Numbered from the stretch's first letter, positions 20,635 to 29,013 are shown. The stretch: 64,000 nt of DNA from Paenibacillus sp. FSL R7-0204 (GCF_038002225.1 NZ_JBBOCA010000001.1:1922001-1986000), one strand, 5' to 3'. The notes: a model not told the origin generated them from the sequence alone. Numbers and translations are program-made.

Positions 20635-21945
20635 TTAGTGAGCGGACTTCTCAGCTTCCTGTTCATTGGACAGGCCTAGTACCTCGATCAGCTTGAAGAG
20701 CAGGGCGAGGATCATACCGACGATAGTCGCCAGTGCCATCCCTTTCAACTCTACACCGCCGAGCTTCAGCGAGATGCCGCTGATGCCGACAACCAGGACG
20801 AGCGTAGCCAAAATCATGTTGGTGGCTTTGGAGAAATCGACTTTCTGCTCCACGAAGATACGCAGGCCTGAGGCCGCAATAACCCCGAACAGCAGAAGGG
20901 ATACACCGCCCATAACCGGCAGCGGAATGTTGGCAATGACCGAGGAGAACGTTCCGGAGAACGACAATACAATGGCGATTACAGCAGCCCCTGCGATAAC
21001 ATATACCGAGTACACCTTGGTCAGAGCCATTACTCCGATATTCTCACCATAGGTTGTATTAGGCGTAGACCCCAGGAACCCGGAGAGTACTGTTGAAATC
21101 CCGTTACCCATCAGTGAGCGGTCCAGTCCTGGGTCCTTGGTCAGGTCCTTGCCAACGATATTGCTGGTGACCAGCAAATGGCCGATATGCTCTACAATGA
21201 CCACAAGCGATACAGGAATAATAGTCAGAATGACCTGCCAATTGAAGGATGGGGTAATGATCGTGGGATGCGAGAGGAAGCTGGCTTGAGAGATAGCACC
21301 AGTATTTACCTCACCCAAAATATAAGCGAGTACATAACCGGTAACAATACCGATGAGGATATGAATGATTTTGGGGAAGCCGCGGAACAGCACGGAGCCG
21401 AGCACGGTAACGCCGAGCGTGACGAGCGACAGGGTGATCGCTTTGCCGTCAGGCGTCCAGTCGGCGGTGGCCACACCATCAGGAGCAATCAGTCCGGCCA
21501 TCCGTGCGGCTACAGGCACAAGCTCCAGTCCGATTGTGGCAACTATCGCTCCCATGACTGCAGGAGGGAATACAATATCAATCCAGCCGGTACCGGCATA
21601 ACGTACAATTAAGGCCACAAGAATGAATATAACACCAGTCACGATAAAAGCACCCAGTGCAAGCGAATATCCGCGCTCATGATCGCCGGCATGCTCTTTC
21701 AGCACAAGCAGCACCGGAGAGATGAAGGCAAAGCTTGAACCCAAATAGGCGGGGATTTTGCCGCGGCAGATCAGAATGTAGAGCAAGGTGCCGATACCGT
21801 TCATCAGCAGGATCATGCCGGGATCTACCCCGAACAGGTTGGGAACAAGCACGGTGCTGCCGAACATGGCGAACAGATGCTGAAGACTCAGGAGGAAGCC
21901 CGGGCCCCAAGGGAGTCTTTCGTTAATTTGAATTTCGCGTTGCAA
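20635..21945 (-). CDS. Uracil/xanthine permease, NCS2 family
   Basis: 436 residues, about 14 membrane helices. Blocks FAMFGSTVLVPNLFGVDP, AYLGSSFAFISP and GFLGSTPNTTYGENIGVMALT (read across) mark the uracil permease branch (UraA/PyrP) of NCS2 proton symporters. No PyrR-binding leader sequence was recognised upstream. It is on the minus strand between apt and relA, an insertion in the conserved order. Confidence 0.88.
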   Translation of the reverse strand: MQREIQINERLPWGPGFLLSLQHLFAMFGSTVLVPNLFGVDPGMILLMNGIGTLLYILICRGKIPAYLGSSFAFISPVLLVLKEHAGDHERGYSLALGAFIVTGVIFILVALIVRYAGTGWIDIVFPPAVMGAIVATIGLELVPVAARMAGLIAPDGVATADWTPDGKAITLSLVTLGVTVLGSVLFRGFPKIIHILIGIVTGYVLAYILGEVNTGAISQASFLSHPTIITPSFNWQVILTIIPVSLVVIVEHIGHLLVTSNIVGKDLTKDPGLDRSLMGNGISTVLSGFLGSTPNTTYGENIGVMALTKVYSVYVIAGAAVIAIVLSFSGTFSSVIANIPLPVMGGVSLLLFGVIAASGLRIFVEQKVDFSKATNMILATLVLVVGISGISLKLGGVELKGMALATIVGMILALLFKLIEVLGLSNEQEAEKSAH

Positions 21946-21996
21946 TGGAGTTCACTTCTCTTTCTGATCTAATTTGATTTGACAATTCTTTTTTTA

Positions 21997-22091
21997 CAAG
22001 TGGAAACGGCTTTGCCGTCCTTTTAAGAGACGGTACCGTTTCAGCGAGAAAGATAAGGATACTTATAGCGCGAAGCATATACATTCTTATC
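21997..22091 (-). repeat. Dispersed ~97-bp hairpin repeat, copy A
   Basis: Reverse-oriented copy of a family also found at 25042, 25469 and 38854. It contains the nested inverted repeat GAAACGGTACCGTC / GGACGGCAAAGCCGTTTC and an AT-rich 5' part. This copy is the most diverged (CGTCTCTTAAAAGGACG in the loop). It lies in the leader or upstream region of the permease gene. Confidence 0.85.
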
Positions 22092-22095
22092 TTTT

Positions 22096-22136
22096 AAAAA
22101 CCGCCTTTACTAGATTAAATAGAACGGCGGGTTTTT
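22096..22136. terminator. Terminator-like hairpin upstream of relA
   Basis: AAAAACCGCC and GGCGGGTTTTT flank a 20-base loop. Runs of A and T on both sides allow it to work on either strand. It could insulate the divergent permease and relA genes. Confidence 0.55.
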
Positions 22137-22216
22137 ACAACAACATTTTTACCCGTGCCACAAAATTGTCTTTTCTTGCCCCTTTCCCTTACAGGAATAC
22201 CACGCTATGGCAAGTG

Positions 22217-22245
22217 TTGACGGAATCCCTCGTAAGCGTCATAAT
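22217..22245 (+). promoter_or_regulatory. Candidate relA promoter
   Basis: TTGACG (22217-22222), 17-bp spacer, CATAAT (22240-22245), about 110 bp before the relA start. Confidence 0.65.
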
Positions 22246-22290
22246 TATAGACAACTTTAACCTGAGCGCAATGCAGCCGGGAACGTATGG

Positions 22291-22328
22291 AACCTGCAAA
22301 TTCTGCATGCTTGCAGGTTCATTTTATT
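22291..22328 (+). terminator. Hairpin in the relA 5' leader, possible attenuator
   Basis: Perfect nine-pair stem AACCTGCAA / TTGCAGGTT with an eleven-base loop followed by CATTTTATTAT. It lies between the candidate promoter and the relA start codon, so it could partly terminate relA transcription. Confidence 0.5.
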
Positions 22329-22354
22329 ATAGAAGGGAAACGGATACGACGAGA

Positions 22355-24535
22355 ATGGGCATAGAGCAATTAACCGAAAAGGCTGGCGCCTATATAAAAG
22401 AAAAAGATCTTCTCCGCATCCGTGAAGCTTATGAATTCGCTGATCAGGCTCATCACGGGCAGGTCCGGAAGTCGGGGGAGCCATACATTCTGCATCCGCT
22501 GGCGGTCGCAGATATTGTCGTCAATATGCAAATGGATGTCATATCCATTATTGCTGCGCTGCTGCATGATGTTGTGGAAGATACGACAGTGTCCCTGGAG
22601 CAGATCCGCACGAAATTTGGCGATACCTGCGCAATGCTGGTGGACGGCCTGACCAAGCTGGAACGTATCCGCTTCCGCTCCAAGGAAGAGCAGCAGAACG
22701 AGAACTACCGCAAGATGTTCATCGCTATGGCTCAGGATATCCGGGTAATCGTGATTAAGCTGGCGGACCGTCTGCATAATATGCGTACGCTCAAATACCA
22801 GTCCGAAGAGAGTCAGCGCCGGATTTCTTATGAGACGCTGGAGATCTTTTGTCCCATTGCGGACCGGCTGGGGATCTCTGCGATCAAGTGGGAGATGGAG
22901 GATATTGCGCTCCGTTACCTGAATCCGCAGCAGTACTACCGGATTGCCAACCTTGTACACAAGAAACGGGCAGAACGCGAGCAGTTCATTGACAGTGTCA
23001 TCGGCCGCATCCGCGCCAAGCTGGATGAAATGGGCATCGAAGGCGATCTCTCGGGACGCCCGAAGCATATCTACAGTGTCTATAACAAGATGAACACGAA
23101 GAACAAGCAGTTCAACGAGATCTATGATCTGCTGGCTATCCGCATTATCGTCGACAATATTAAGGATTGTTATGCCACTTTGGGTATTATTCATACGCTT
23201 TGGAAGCCGATGCCTGGCCGTTTCAAGGACTATATTGCTATGCCCAAGGCAAATATGTATCAGTCTTTGCATACAACCGTAGTAGGTCCGGGAGGAGAGC
23301 CAACGGAGGTACAGATCCGCACTTGGGAGATGCACCGTACGGCTGAATTCGGGATCGCCGCCCACTGGGCGTATAAGGAAGGCAGCAGCAACAACGTCAA
23401 TCCTGAGAACCGGATGCCGTTCTTCCGTGAGATTCTGGAGCTGCAGCACGAAGCCAAGGATGCCGAAGAGTTCGTGGAATCGCTCAAAATGGACTTCTTC
23501 TCCGATCTGGTCTTCGTATTTACGCCTAAGGGTGAGGTAGTAGAGCTGCCTGCAGGCTCGGTGCCGCTGGATTTCGCGTTCCGCATCCATACCGAGGTCG
23601 GGAACCGGACGATCGGCTCCAAGGTGAATGGGCGTATCGTACCGCTTGACCATAAGCTGAAGACCGGGGATATCGTGGAGATTCTGACCTCGAAGAATTC
23701 ATATGGTCCGAGCCGCGATTGGCTGAAGATTGCCCAGTCCTCGCATGCGCGGAGCAAGATCAAGCAGTGGTTCAAGAAGGAGAAGCGCGAAGAGAACGTG
23801 GAGAAGGGCCGGGAGGCCATCGAACGCGAGCTGAAGCGCCTGAACGTGGAGGTCTCTGACTGGCTGACGGAGGACAAATTGTCCGAGGCTGCGAAGAAGT
23901 TCGCCTTCAATGATGTGGAGGATATGCTGTCGGCAGTCGGCTTCGGCGGGATTACCGCAGCGCAGATCGCCTCCAAGCTGACGGAGAAGCTGCGTAAGGA
24001 CCAGGAGGAGGCCGCAGGCCATCTGGAGCTTACCTCCGAGATGAAGGCGATCAAATCCAGCGGAGAGAAGCGCAACCAGCCGACCAACGGGGTCCGTGTC
24101 AAGGGGATCGATAATCTGCTTGTGCGCTTCGCGCGATGTTGCAATCCCGTGCCCGGCGACGATATCATCGGATACGTGACCCGTGGCCGGGGCGTATCGG
24201 TACACCGTGAGGATTGTCCGAATATTCCAAACGAGATGGACGGGGAGGAAGCGGCCCGCGTGATCGAAGTGGAGTGGGAAGGCAGTATGGAGGCCAACTA
24301 CAGCGTCGATATTGAGATTACAGGCCATGACCGCAACGGGCTGCTGAATGAAGTACTGCAGGCGGTATCGGAGAGCAAGACCAATATTTCAGCGGTCACC
24401 GGGCGCTCCGACAAGAACAAGATGGCGATGATTCATATGACGATTCTGATCCGCAATACCGATCACCTGCAGTCTGTGGTCGACAAAGTGAAACGGGTCA
24501 AGGATGTCTATACCGTTAACCGTATTATGCAATAG
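22355..24535 (+). CDS. relA: Bifunctional (p)ppGpp synthetase/hydrolase RelA
   Basis: 726 residues from ATG 22355. The homology to RelA begins here (EQLTEKAGAYIKEKD); the frame is open further upstream but that part is non-conserved leader. The ribosome site is weak. Domains: HD hydrolase with intact HDVVEDT (about 70), synthetase with SGRPKHIYSVYNKM and AMPKANMYQSLHTTV, TGS (VFVFTPKGEVVELPAG), a Cys/His region (RCCNPVPGDDIIGYVTRG) and ACT at the C-terminus. It makes and removes the stringent-response alarmone. Followed by dtd after 30 bp. Confidence 0.95.
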   Translation: MGIEQLTEKAGAYIKEKDLLRIREAYEFADQAHHGQVRKSGEPYILHPLAVADIVVNMQMDVISIIAALLHDVVEDTTVSLEQIRTKFGDTCAMLVDGLTKLERIRFRSKEEQQNENYRKMFIAMAQDIRVIVIKLADRLHNMRTLKYQSEESQRRISYETLEIFCPIADRLGISAIKWEMEDIALRYLNPQQYYRIANLVHKKRAEREQFIDSVIGRIRAKLDEMGIEGDLSGRPKHIYSVYNKMNTKNKQFNEIYDLLAIRIIVDNIKDCYATLGIIHTLWKPMPGRFKDYIAMPKANMYQSLHTTVVGPGGEPTEVQIRTWEMHRTAEFGIAAHWAYKEGSSNNVNPENRMPFFREILELQHEAKDAEEFVESLKMDFFSDLVFVFTPKGEVVELPAGSVPLDFAFRIHTEVGNRTIGSKVNGRIVPLDHKLKTGDIVEILTSKNSYGPSRDWLKIAQSSHARSKIKQWFKKEKREENVEKGREAIERELKRLNVEVSDWLTEDKLSEAAKKFAFNDVEDMLSAVGFGGITAAQIASKLTEKLRKDQEEAAGHLELTSEMKAIKSSGEKRNQPTNGVRVKGIDNLLVRFARCCNPVPGDDIIGYVTRGRGVSVHREDCPNIPNEMDGEEAARVIEVEWEGSMEANYSVDIEITGHDRNGLLNEVLQAVSESKTNISAVTGRSDKNKMAMIHMTILIRNTDHLQSVVDKVKRVKDVYTVNRIMQ

Positions 24536-24565
24536 AGGTGCTAAGGCAAGGAGCTGAAGAAAGAG

Positions 24566-25009
24566 ATGAGAGTAGTTGTGCAGCGCTGTAAGAACTCCAG
24601 TGTTACGGTGGACAGAGCAGTGACCGGAGCGATTGGAGAGGGCCTGCTGCTGCTGGTCGGCGTAACCCATGAGGATACGGAGAAGGATGCCAAGTATTTG
24701 GCGGACAAGATTGCCGGACTGCGGATTTTTGAGGATGCGGCCGGTAAAATGAACCATAGTGTGACGGAGGCCGGCGGGGCCATTCTGTCCGTCTCCCAGT
24801 TCACGCTGTACGGGGACTGCCGCAAGGGCAGACGCCCCAACTTCATGGCGGCAGCGGCTCCGGCTGAGGCAGAGCGCCTCTACGACTACTTCAATCAGGA
24901 GCTGCGTGCCGGAGGGCTGCAGGTAGAGACCGGCGTGTTCGGAGCGATGATGGATGTCGCCCTTACCAACTGGGGACCGGTTACGCTGCTGCTGGACAGC
25001 AAGGGTTAG
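24566..25009 (+). CDS. dtd: D-aminoacyl-tRNA deacylase
   Basis: 147 residues. Hydrolyses D-amino acids wrongly attached to tRNA. Diagnostic SQFTLYGDC and the C-terminal [10 protein letters not shown] are present; most members have NSGPVT or NDGPVT at the last site, so Trp is a small variation. Conserved place after relA. Confidence 0.94.
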   Translation: MRVVVQRCKNSSVTVDRAVTGAIGEGLLLLVGVTHEDTEKDAKYLADKIAGLRIFEDAAGKMNHSVTEAGGAILSVSQFTLYGDCRKGRRPNFMAAAAPAEAERLYDYFNQELRAGGLQVETGVFGAMMDVALTNWGPVTLLLDSKG

Positions 25010-25041
25010 GAATGAGGCGGCAGACGCCGCCTTAATTGTAA

Positions 25042-25138
25042 ATATAAGAATTTATATGGTTCACACGATAATTTATCCTTCTATTTCTCGCCGAAACGGT
25101 ACCGTCCTTTAAAAGGACGGCAAAGCCGTTTCCACTTG
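25042..25138 (+). repeat. Dispersed ~97-bp hairpin repeat, copy B
   Basis: Begins ATATAAGAA and ends CCACTTG. The core GAAACGGTACCGTCC-TTTAAAA-GGACGGCAAAGCCGTTTC folds as an inner CCGTCCTTT/AAAGGACGG stem and an outer GAAACGG/CCGTTTC stem. Copies C and D share nearly every base. Confidence 0.92.
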
Positions 25139-25154
25139 ATAAGATACATCACGG

Positions 25155-25178
25155 GACTCCACATGGTGGGGTCTTTTT
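25155..25178 (+). terminator. Terminator after dtd and repeat B
   Basis: GACTCCAC / GTGGGGTC stem with a three-base loop and five T residues. It may end the relA-dtd transcript. Confidence 0.7.
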
Positions 25179-25274
25179 GCTTCGAGTTAACCTAACCAAA
25201 CCGGATAGCAGCAGCCCTGACTGGATAGACTATGAATGATGCACCATTATTCATAAGTGCGGGGAGCAAGCAGA

Positions 25275-25430
25275 ATGAGACAAGCACCAAAAGCATGGAT
25301 GTGGAACACGATTCAGGCCCATGTGGCCGGGTCGATGGCTGAAGCTTCAGCGACAGCCAAGGAAGCCGAAGACCCGAAGGAGCCGGTAGGGCTCCAGCGC
25401 AGAGGCCGCGGTCTTTTGCCGCGTACCTGA
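25275..25430 (+). CDS. Small protein of unknown function (51 aa)
   Basis: ATG 25275 follows GGGGAG by eight bases; the product is 51 residues, beginning MRQAPKAWMWNTIQAHV and ending RRGRGLLPRT, with a small acidic centre (EAEDPKEP). It lies alone between repeats B and C and is followed by a hairpin with a T-run. No family recognised. The opposite strand is also open here, so coding status is uncertain. Confidence 0.4.
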   Translation: MRQAPKAWMWNTIQAHVAGSMAEASATAKEAEDPKEPVGLQRRGRGLLPRT

Positions 25431-25464
25431 CCGAAGAGAAGGTATGCGGGGAGCGGTTTTTTTT
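25419..25464 (+). terminator. Possible terminator of the small 25.3-kb gene
   Basis: CCGCGTACC / GGTATGCGG inverted repeat followed after eight bases by eight T residues; the distance makes it a weak call. Confidence 0.4.
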
Positions 25465-25468
25465 GAAA

Positions 25469-25564
25469 ATATAAGAATGTATATGTTTCACGCTATCCAT
25501 TATCCTTCTATTTCTCGCTGAAACGGTACCGTCCTTAAAAGGACGGCAAAGCCGTTTCCACTTG
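25469..25564 (+). repeat. Dispersed ~97-bp hairpin repeat, copy C
   Basis: Same architecture and boundaries as copy B, 330 bp downstream. One T is missing in the loop (GTCCTTAAAAGGAC), which keeps the stem symmetrical. Confidence 0.92.
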
Positions 25565-25686
25565 GCGCGGAGGCCATAGGTACGGAGCAGAATTTAAGGG
25601 AACTTCTTAGGCTTCGTTATAAAGCGGGGGAATGAGGGTAATAGATTGACGAGACGACAGCAGCCAAGAGAGGAGATATGGATCTC

Positions 25687-26193
25687 ATGAGTAAAGTAGC
25701 TTTTCTGCTCGCCAATGACTTTGAAGATTCTGAAATGAAGGTTCCTTACGAAGAAGTTTTACAGGCAGGACATCAGGCAGAAATCATCGGTCTGAAGAAG
25801 AATGAGACCCTGCTCGGCAAAAAAGGAAGCGTATCCTATACAGCGGATAAAGCGATCAGCGAGGTCACAGCCGAAGAATATGATGCGATAGTTATCCCAG
25901 GCGGATCATCGCCGGAGAACCTTCGTCTGGACCAGGATATTCTGCAATTTGTGAAGGATGCTGACCGTGCAGGCAAGCCGATTGCCGCTATCTGCCACGG
26001 CCCGCAGATTCTGATCAGTGCTGAACTGCTGCAAGGCCGCACCCTTACCTCCTACCCGCCGCTAAAAGATGATCTGATCAATGCCGGCGCGGAGTTCAAG
26101 GATGAAGAGGTCGTCGTAGACGGCAATTACATTACTTCACGCACACCCAAGGATGAGCCCGCTTTTGTGCGTGAGCTGCTTAAGGTGTTGTAA
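25687..26193 (+). CDS. DJ-1/PfpI-family protein (YfkM/YhbO-like)
   Basis: 168 residues. ATG 25687 is spaced correctly from GAGAGGAGA; ATG 25678 is too close. Type 1 glutamine amidotransferase fold with nucleophile elbow AAICHGPQ (Cys near 103), VIPGGSSPENLR and C-terminal SRTPKDEPAFVREL. Members are stress proteins, described as deglycases, chaperones or proteases; the precise reaction is unsettled. Single gene, not part of the conserved backbone. Confidence 0.88.
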   Translation: MSKVAFLLANDFEDSEMKVPYEEVLQAGHQAEIIGLKKNETLLGKKGSVSYTADKAISEVTAEEYDAIVIPGGSSPENLRLDQDILQFVKDADRAGKPIAAICHGPQILISAELLQGRTLTSYPPLKDDLINAGAEFKDEEVVVDGNYITSRTPKDEPAFVRELLKVL

Positions 26194-26252
26194 TACATGA
26201 AATACATGCATAACCCGTTTGGCATAATACAACTTTATGGGAGGGATTTACA

Positions 26253-26714
26253 ATGACTAGAAGAATCCAGGCCTATTTCAGTACAGAAAGTGCAGCGGAA
26301 GGTGCGAAGACGGCATTAATTCCTTATGGTGTAGAAGGGGTAGAGGTATCGGCATTGACGGACCCGCTCGATAATGGAGTCAACAACCGGCGCAATATTC
26401 TGATTCCGCTGGGTTCCACGAATACCGCTTCCACAGGTGCCGGAGGGGTGTACGCAGCGGGAGGAGCAACAGGAATGGGTTCCGGAGCGGCTATTGTCCC
26501 TGCCGTTGCGGCGGACGATAATCTGAAACGTACCGATGAAGTGCGCGCGGATGAAGTCCGCAGCGAAGGCGAAGTGCACAGAGGCGATGAACTGACAAGC
26601 ACTGACCTGGAGAACTTGCATTATGTCATGGATCTCAAGGTTGCCGAGAATCATTACAACGAGGTTGTAGAGGTGCTGCGCGGCAAACAGGCCTATGTGG
26701 AGATTTTTGATTAA
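26253..26714 (+). CDS. Unknown protein with Gly/Ala-rich centre
   Basis: 153 residues, good GGGAGGGA ribosome site. The N-terminus (RRIQAYFSTESAAEGAKTAL) and the C-terminus (LHYVMDLKVAENHYNEVVEVL) look like two halves of a small alpha/beta domain of the kind seen in general-stress YflT-like proteins. They are separated by a Gly/Ala/Ser-rich segment (about 55-90) and a charged repeat-like stretch (DEVRADEVRSEGE). I do not recognise the family. A strong terminator follows, so it is probably monocistronic. Confidence 0.7.
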   Translation: MTRRIQAYFSTESAAEGAKTALIPYGVEGVEVSALTDPLDNGVNNRRNILIPLGSTNTASTGAGGVYAAGGATGMGSGAAIVPAVAADDNLKRTDEVRADEVRSEGEVHRGDELTSTDLENLHYVMDLKVAENHYNEVVEVLRGKQAYVEIFD

Positions 26715-26771
26715 AAAGATTCTCCTCCGCCACTTTTTCCTGTTCAAGTTCCATCTATATAGTTTTTATTT

Positions 26772-26812
26772 CAGCTCCAGCCCTCTGTTATAGAGAGGCT
26801 GGAGCTGTTTTA
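26772..26812 (+). terminator. Terminator after the 26.3-kb gene
   Basis: Stem CAGCTCCAGCCTCT-like / AGAGAGGCTGGAGCTG with a short loop and TTTTA tail. Confidence 0.85.
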
Positions 26813-26930
26813 TATCCAGCATAAAAGGGAGGACGGCGGGATAGATGTAGACAGGAGCAGGGGGGATGGTGTAACCTATGGATTAGCATAACAGCGGGGA
26901 TTTGGACGGCTTGGTGAAACGCTTTCTTTT

Positions 26931-26986
26931 CTGTAATGCAACTGTAACACTACATTCATGATTCCTTAATATAGCGTGTTTATAAT
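26931..26986 (+). promoter_or_regulatory. Pho-box-like promoter
   Basis: Four hexamers at exact 11-bp steps (CTGTAA 26931, CTGTAA 26942, CATTCA 26953, CCTTAA 26964) lead to a perfect TATAAT at 26981-26986. The first two read CTGTAAT-N4-CTGTAAC, close to the enterobacterial Pho box; four direct repeats with 11-bp pitch upstream of -10 is the arrangement of Bacillus PhoP sites. No -35 hexamer is seen, consistent with an activator-dependent promoter. Confidence 0.5.
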
Positions 26987-26992
26987 AGAAGC

Positions 26993-27055
26993 ATGACCCC
27001 CTTTTTTATAATATATGACGATGGACCTGCAGCAATCGGCTGCAGGTCACTTTTT
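26993..27055 (+). ncRNA. Candidate short terminated transcript
   Basis: Starting about seven bases after the TATAAT at 26981, a roughly 60-base RNA would end at the perfect hairpin ACCTGCAGC-AATCG-GCTGCAGGT (27025-27047) followed by CAC and six T residues. No ribosome site or sensible reading frame is inside. It may be a small RNA, or the start region of a lost gene. Confidence 0.35.
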
Positions 27056-27096
27056 TGTTTTAGGGTTGGCGCATGAGTGAGTCTCAGCAGAGTGAA

Positions 27097-27280
27097 GCGG
27101 ACTGAGAAGCGCCTATTTGTCCAAAAAACGTTATTTTGAAGCGGACGCGGACTGACATTCCGTTATTAGGTTGATTTGAGCGAATAATGAGGTATATGTA
27201 GGTACATAGCGGAATCTGAGTCCTTTTAACACGTGATTAGGGCTTTTCTGCCTCAATAACGGAATCTCAGTCCATTTGAC
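27097..27280. repeat. Non-coding inverted/direct repeat block
   Basis: GGACTGACATTCCGTTATT (27149-27167) is the reverse complement of 27255-27273 with one mismatch, and a third related unit (GCGGAATCTGAGTCC) lies at 27209-27223. The phrase at 27097-27120 (GCGGACTGAGAAGCGCC...) recurs at 58701-58724. No coding capacity is apparent. Confidence 0.6.
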
Positions 27281-27317
27281 TGAAGGATCGCTGGTGGCAG
27301 CTTATTTTATTCAATCC

Positions 27318-27346
27318 TTGACTTTAGCGCAGTGGTTCAGTAGAAT
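27318..27346 (+). promoter_or_regulatory. Promoter of the hisS T-box leader
   Basis: TTGACT (27318-27323), 17-bp spacer, TAGAAT (27341-27346). Transcription would start near 27353, at the 5' end of the leader. Confidence 0.85.
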
Positions 27347-27352
27347 CTAACA

Positions 27353-27717
27353 GTATAGGTAAGTTTATATTGTTTTGATGACGGGACCAAGTAATCCGTA
27401 ACCCACAACCCCAGAGAGGAATCCCGCAGATCATGGCTGTCGTCCAGGTAAGAAGGACCGCACGCTGATCCGCAAGGCTGTAAGGATTCTGTTGATGAAC
27501 GGACGAATGACCTCCCCGAGAACGCACGGCGAACGCAGGCAGCAGGATTGCCTACAGTCAGTAGCCGGTTGCGCGTAGGCGGGCGTTAACCGCTTAGAGC
27601 GGAGCTTACGCAGAGCAAGTTGCTAAGCCCGGAATGTGGGTGGTACCACGGGTGAATTATTGGTTATGATAATCCCTCGTCCCTGTTTGTAATTGAACAG
27701 GGATGAGGGATTTTTTG
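27353..27717 (+). promoter_or_regulatory. T-box riboswitch of hisS-aspS
   Basis: Stem I begins around GATGACGGGACCAAGTAATCC and contains AGAGAG (27410 region). The T-box itself, AATGTGGGTGGTACCACGGG (27633-27652), is a canonical match, with the UGG that pairs to uncharged tRNA. It is followed by the terminator AATCCCTCGTCCCTGTT / AACAGGGATGAGGGATT and T-run (27671-27717). Read-through needs uncharged tRNA. Specifier candidates are CAC (His, 27461-27463) and the neighbouring GAC (Asp, 27456-27458); I could not fold it to decide. Confidence 0.93.
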
Positions 27718-27753
27718 CTTTTTTTTAGGGGTTATTTTCAGGAGGGATAGACT

Positions 27754-29013
27754 GTGGCTAAAGAAAGATTCGAGAAACCTACAGGTACGCAGGATGTACT
27801 TCCGGGTGCAGTAGAGAAATGGCAGGTAGTGGAGGCCAAGGCAAGAGAGCTGTGCCGCCGCTTCAATTACCGGGAGATTCGTACCCCGCTGTTCGAGCAC
27901 ACCGGGCTGTTCGAGCGCGGAGTCGGCGAAACAACGGATATTGTAGAAGGTGAGATGTATACCTTTAAGGACAAGGGCGACCGCGATCTGGCGCTTCGTC
28001 CCGAAGGGACAGCAGGCGTGGTACGCGCGTATGTCCAGAACAAGCTATACGGGGAGCCGGATGTCAGCAAGCTGTATTACATCGGACCGATGTTCCGTTA
28101 TGAACGTCCGCAGGCCGGCAGATACCGCCAGTTCCATCAGTTCGGCATCGAAGCCTTCGGTGCGGTAGACCCGGCGATTGACGCTGAGGTCATCTCGCTG
28201 GGGTACCAGTTCTACATTGATCTGGGCCTGAAGGATGTGCGGGTAGAGCTGAATTCGGTCGGCAATGCGCCGAGCCGTGCGGCTTACCGCGAGAAGCTGC
28301 TGGATTTCCTGAGACCGATGAGAGAGAGCCTGTGCAGCGACTGCCAGCGCCGGATGGAACGCAACCCGCTGCGCGTGCTGGATTGCAAGGTTGATCAGGA
28401 CAAGTTCGGCGGAGCGCCTTCTATTCTGGACAGTCTGGATGAAGAGTGTACAGAGCATTTTCGGAAGGTGAAGGGCCACCTGGATGTGATGGGTGTGGAG
28501 TACAGCATCAACCCCCGCCTGGTACGCGGCCTTGATTATTACACGCATACGGCGTTTGAGTATAAAGCGGCAGGCATTGGCTCCATCGACACGGTGGGCG
28601 GCGGCGGCCGGTACAACGGTCTGGTCGAGGAGATCGGCGGACCGGATCAGCCGGGTATCGGGTTCGGGATTGGCCTGGAGCGGATTCTGCTGATCCTGGA
28701 GAATCAGGGTGTGGAGCTGGAAGCGGCGAAGCCGCTGGATGTGTACTTCGTTGCACTTGGCGAAGCAGCAGATCTGGAGATCACGAAGCAGTTGTTCCGT
28801 CTGCGCAGCCTTGGATTCTCGGCGGAGCGCGATTACCTGGGACGCAAGATGAAGGCGCAGATGAAGTCGGCGGACCGCATGTCAGCCCGGTATACGGCGA
28901 TTCTCGGTGAAGACGAGCTGAATAACGGCGTCATCGCACTGAAGTCGATGGAGACCGGCGAGCAGCGGACTGTGAAGCTGGACGAACTGGCAGAGGCGCT
29001 GATTCAGAATTAG
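27754..29013 (+). CDS. hisS: Histidyl-tRNA synthetase
   Basis: 419 residues from GTG 27754 (CAGGAGGGAT upstream). Class II synthetase: motif 1 near REIRTPLFEHTGLFERGVGE, motif 2 YIGPMFRYERPQAGRYRQF, histidine A motif LVRGLDYYTHTAFEY and motif 3 GIGFGIGLERILLIL. C-terminal anticodon-binding domain present. Controlled by the T-box leader and followed by aspS after 50 bp. Confidence 0.97.
   Translation: MAKERFEKPTGTQDVLPGAVEKWQVVEAKARELCRRFNYREIRTPLFEHTGLFERGVGETTDIVEGEMYTFKDKGDRDLALRPEGTAGVVRAYVQNKLYGEPDVSKLYYIGPMFRYERPQAGRYRQFHQFGIEAFGAVDPAIDAEVISLGYQFYIDLGLKDVRVELNSVGNAPSRAAYREKLLDFLRPMRESLCSDCQRRMERNPLRVLDCKVDQDKFGGAPSILDSLDEECTEHFRKVKGHLDVMGVEYSINPRLVRGLDYYTHTAFEYKAAGIGSIDTVGGGGRYNGLVEEIGGPDQPGIGFGIGLERILLILENQGVELEAAKPLDVYFVALGEAADLEITKQLFRLRSLGFSAERDYLGRKMKAQMKSADRMSARYTAILGEDELNNGVIALKSMETGEQRTVKLDELAEALIQN

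Noticed and set aside
21946..22165. PyrR-type attenuator before the uracil/xanthine permease
   Set aside because: No PyrR-binding loop sequence was recognised; the hairpins belong to repeat copy A and a general terminator.
25192..25500. 102-codon minus-strand frame
   Set aside because: It runs through hairpin repeat C, has no ribosome site, and its composition looks like antisense of non-coding DNA.
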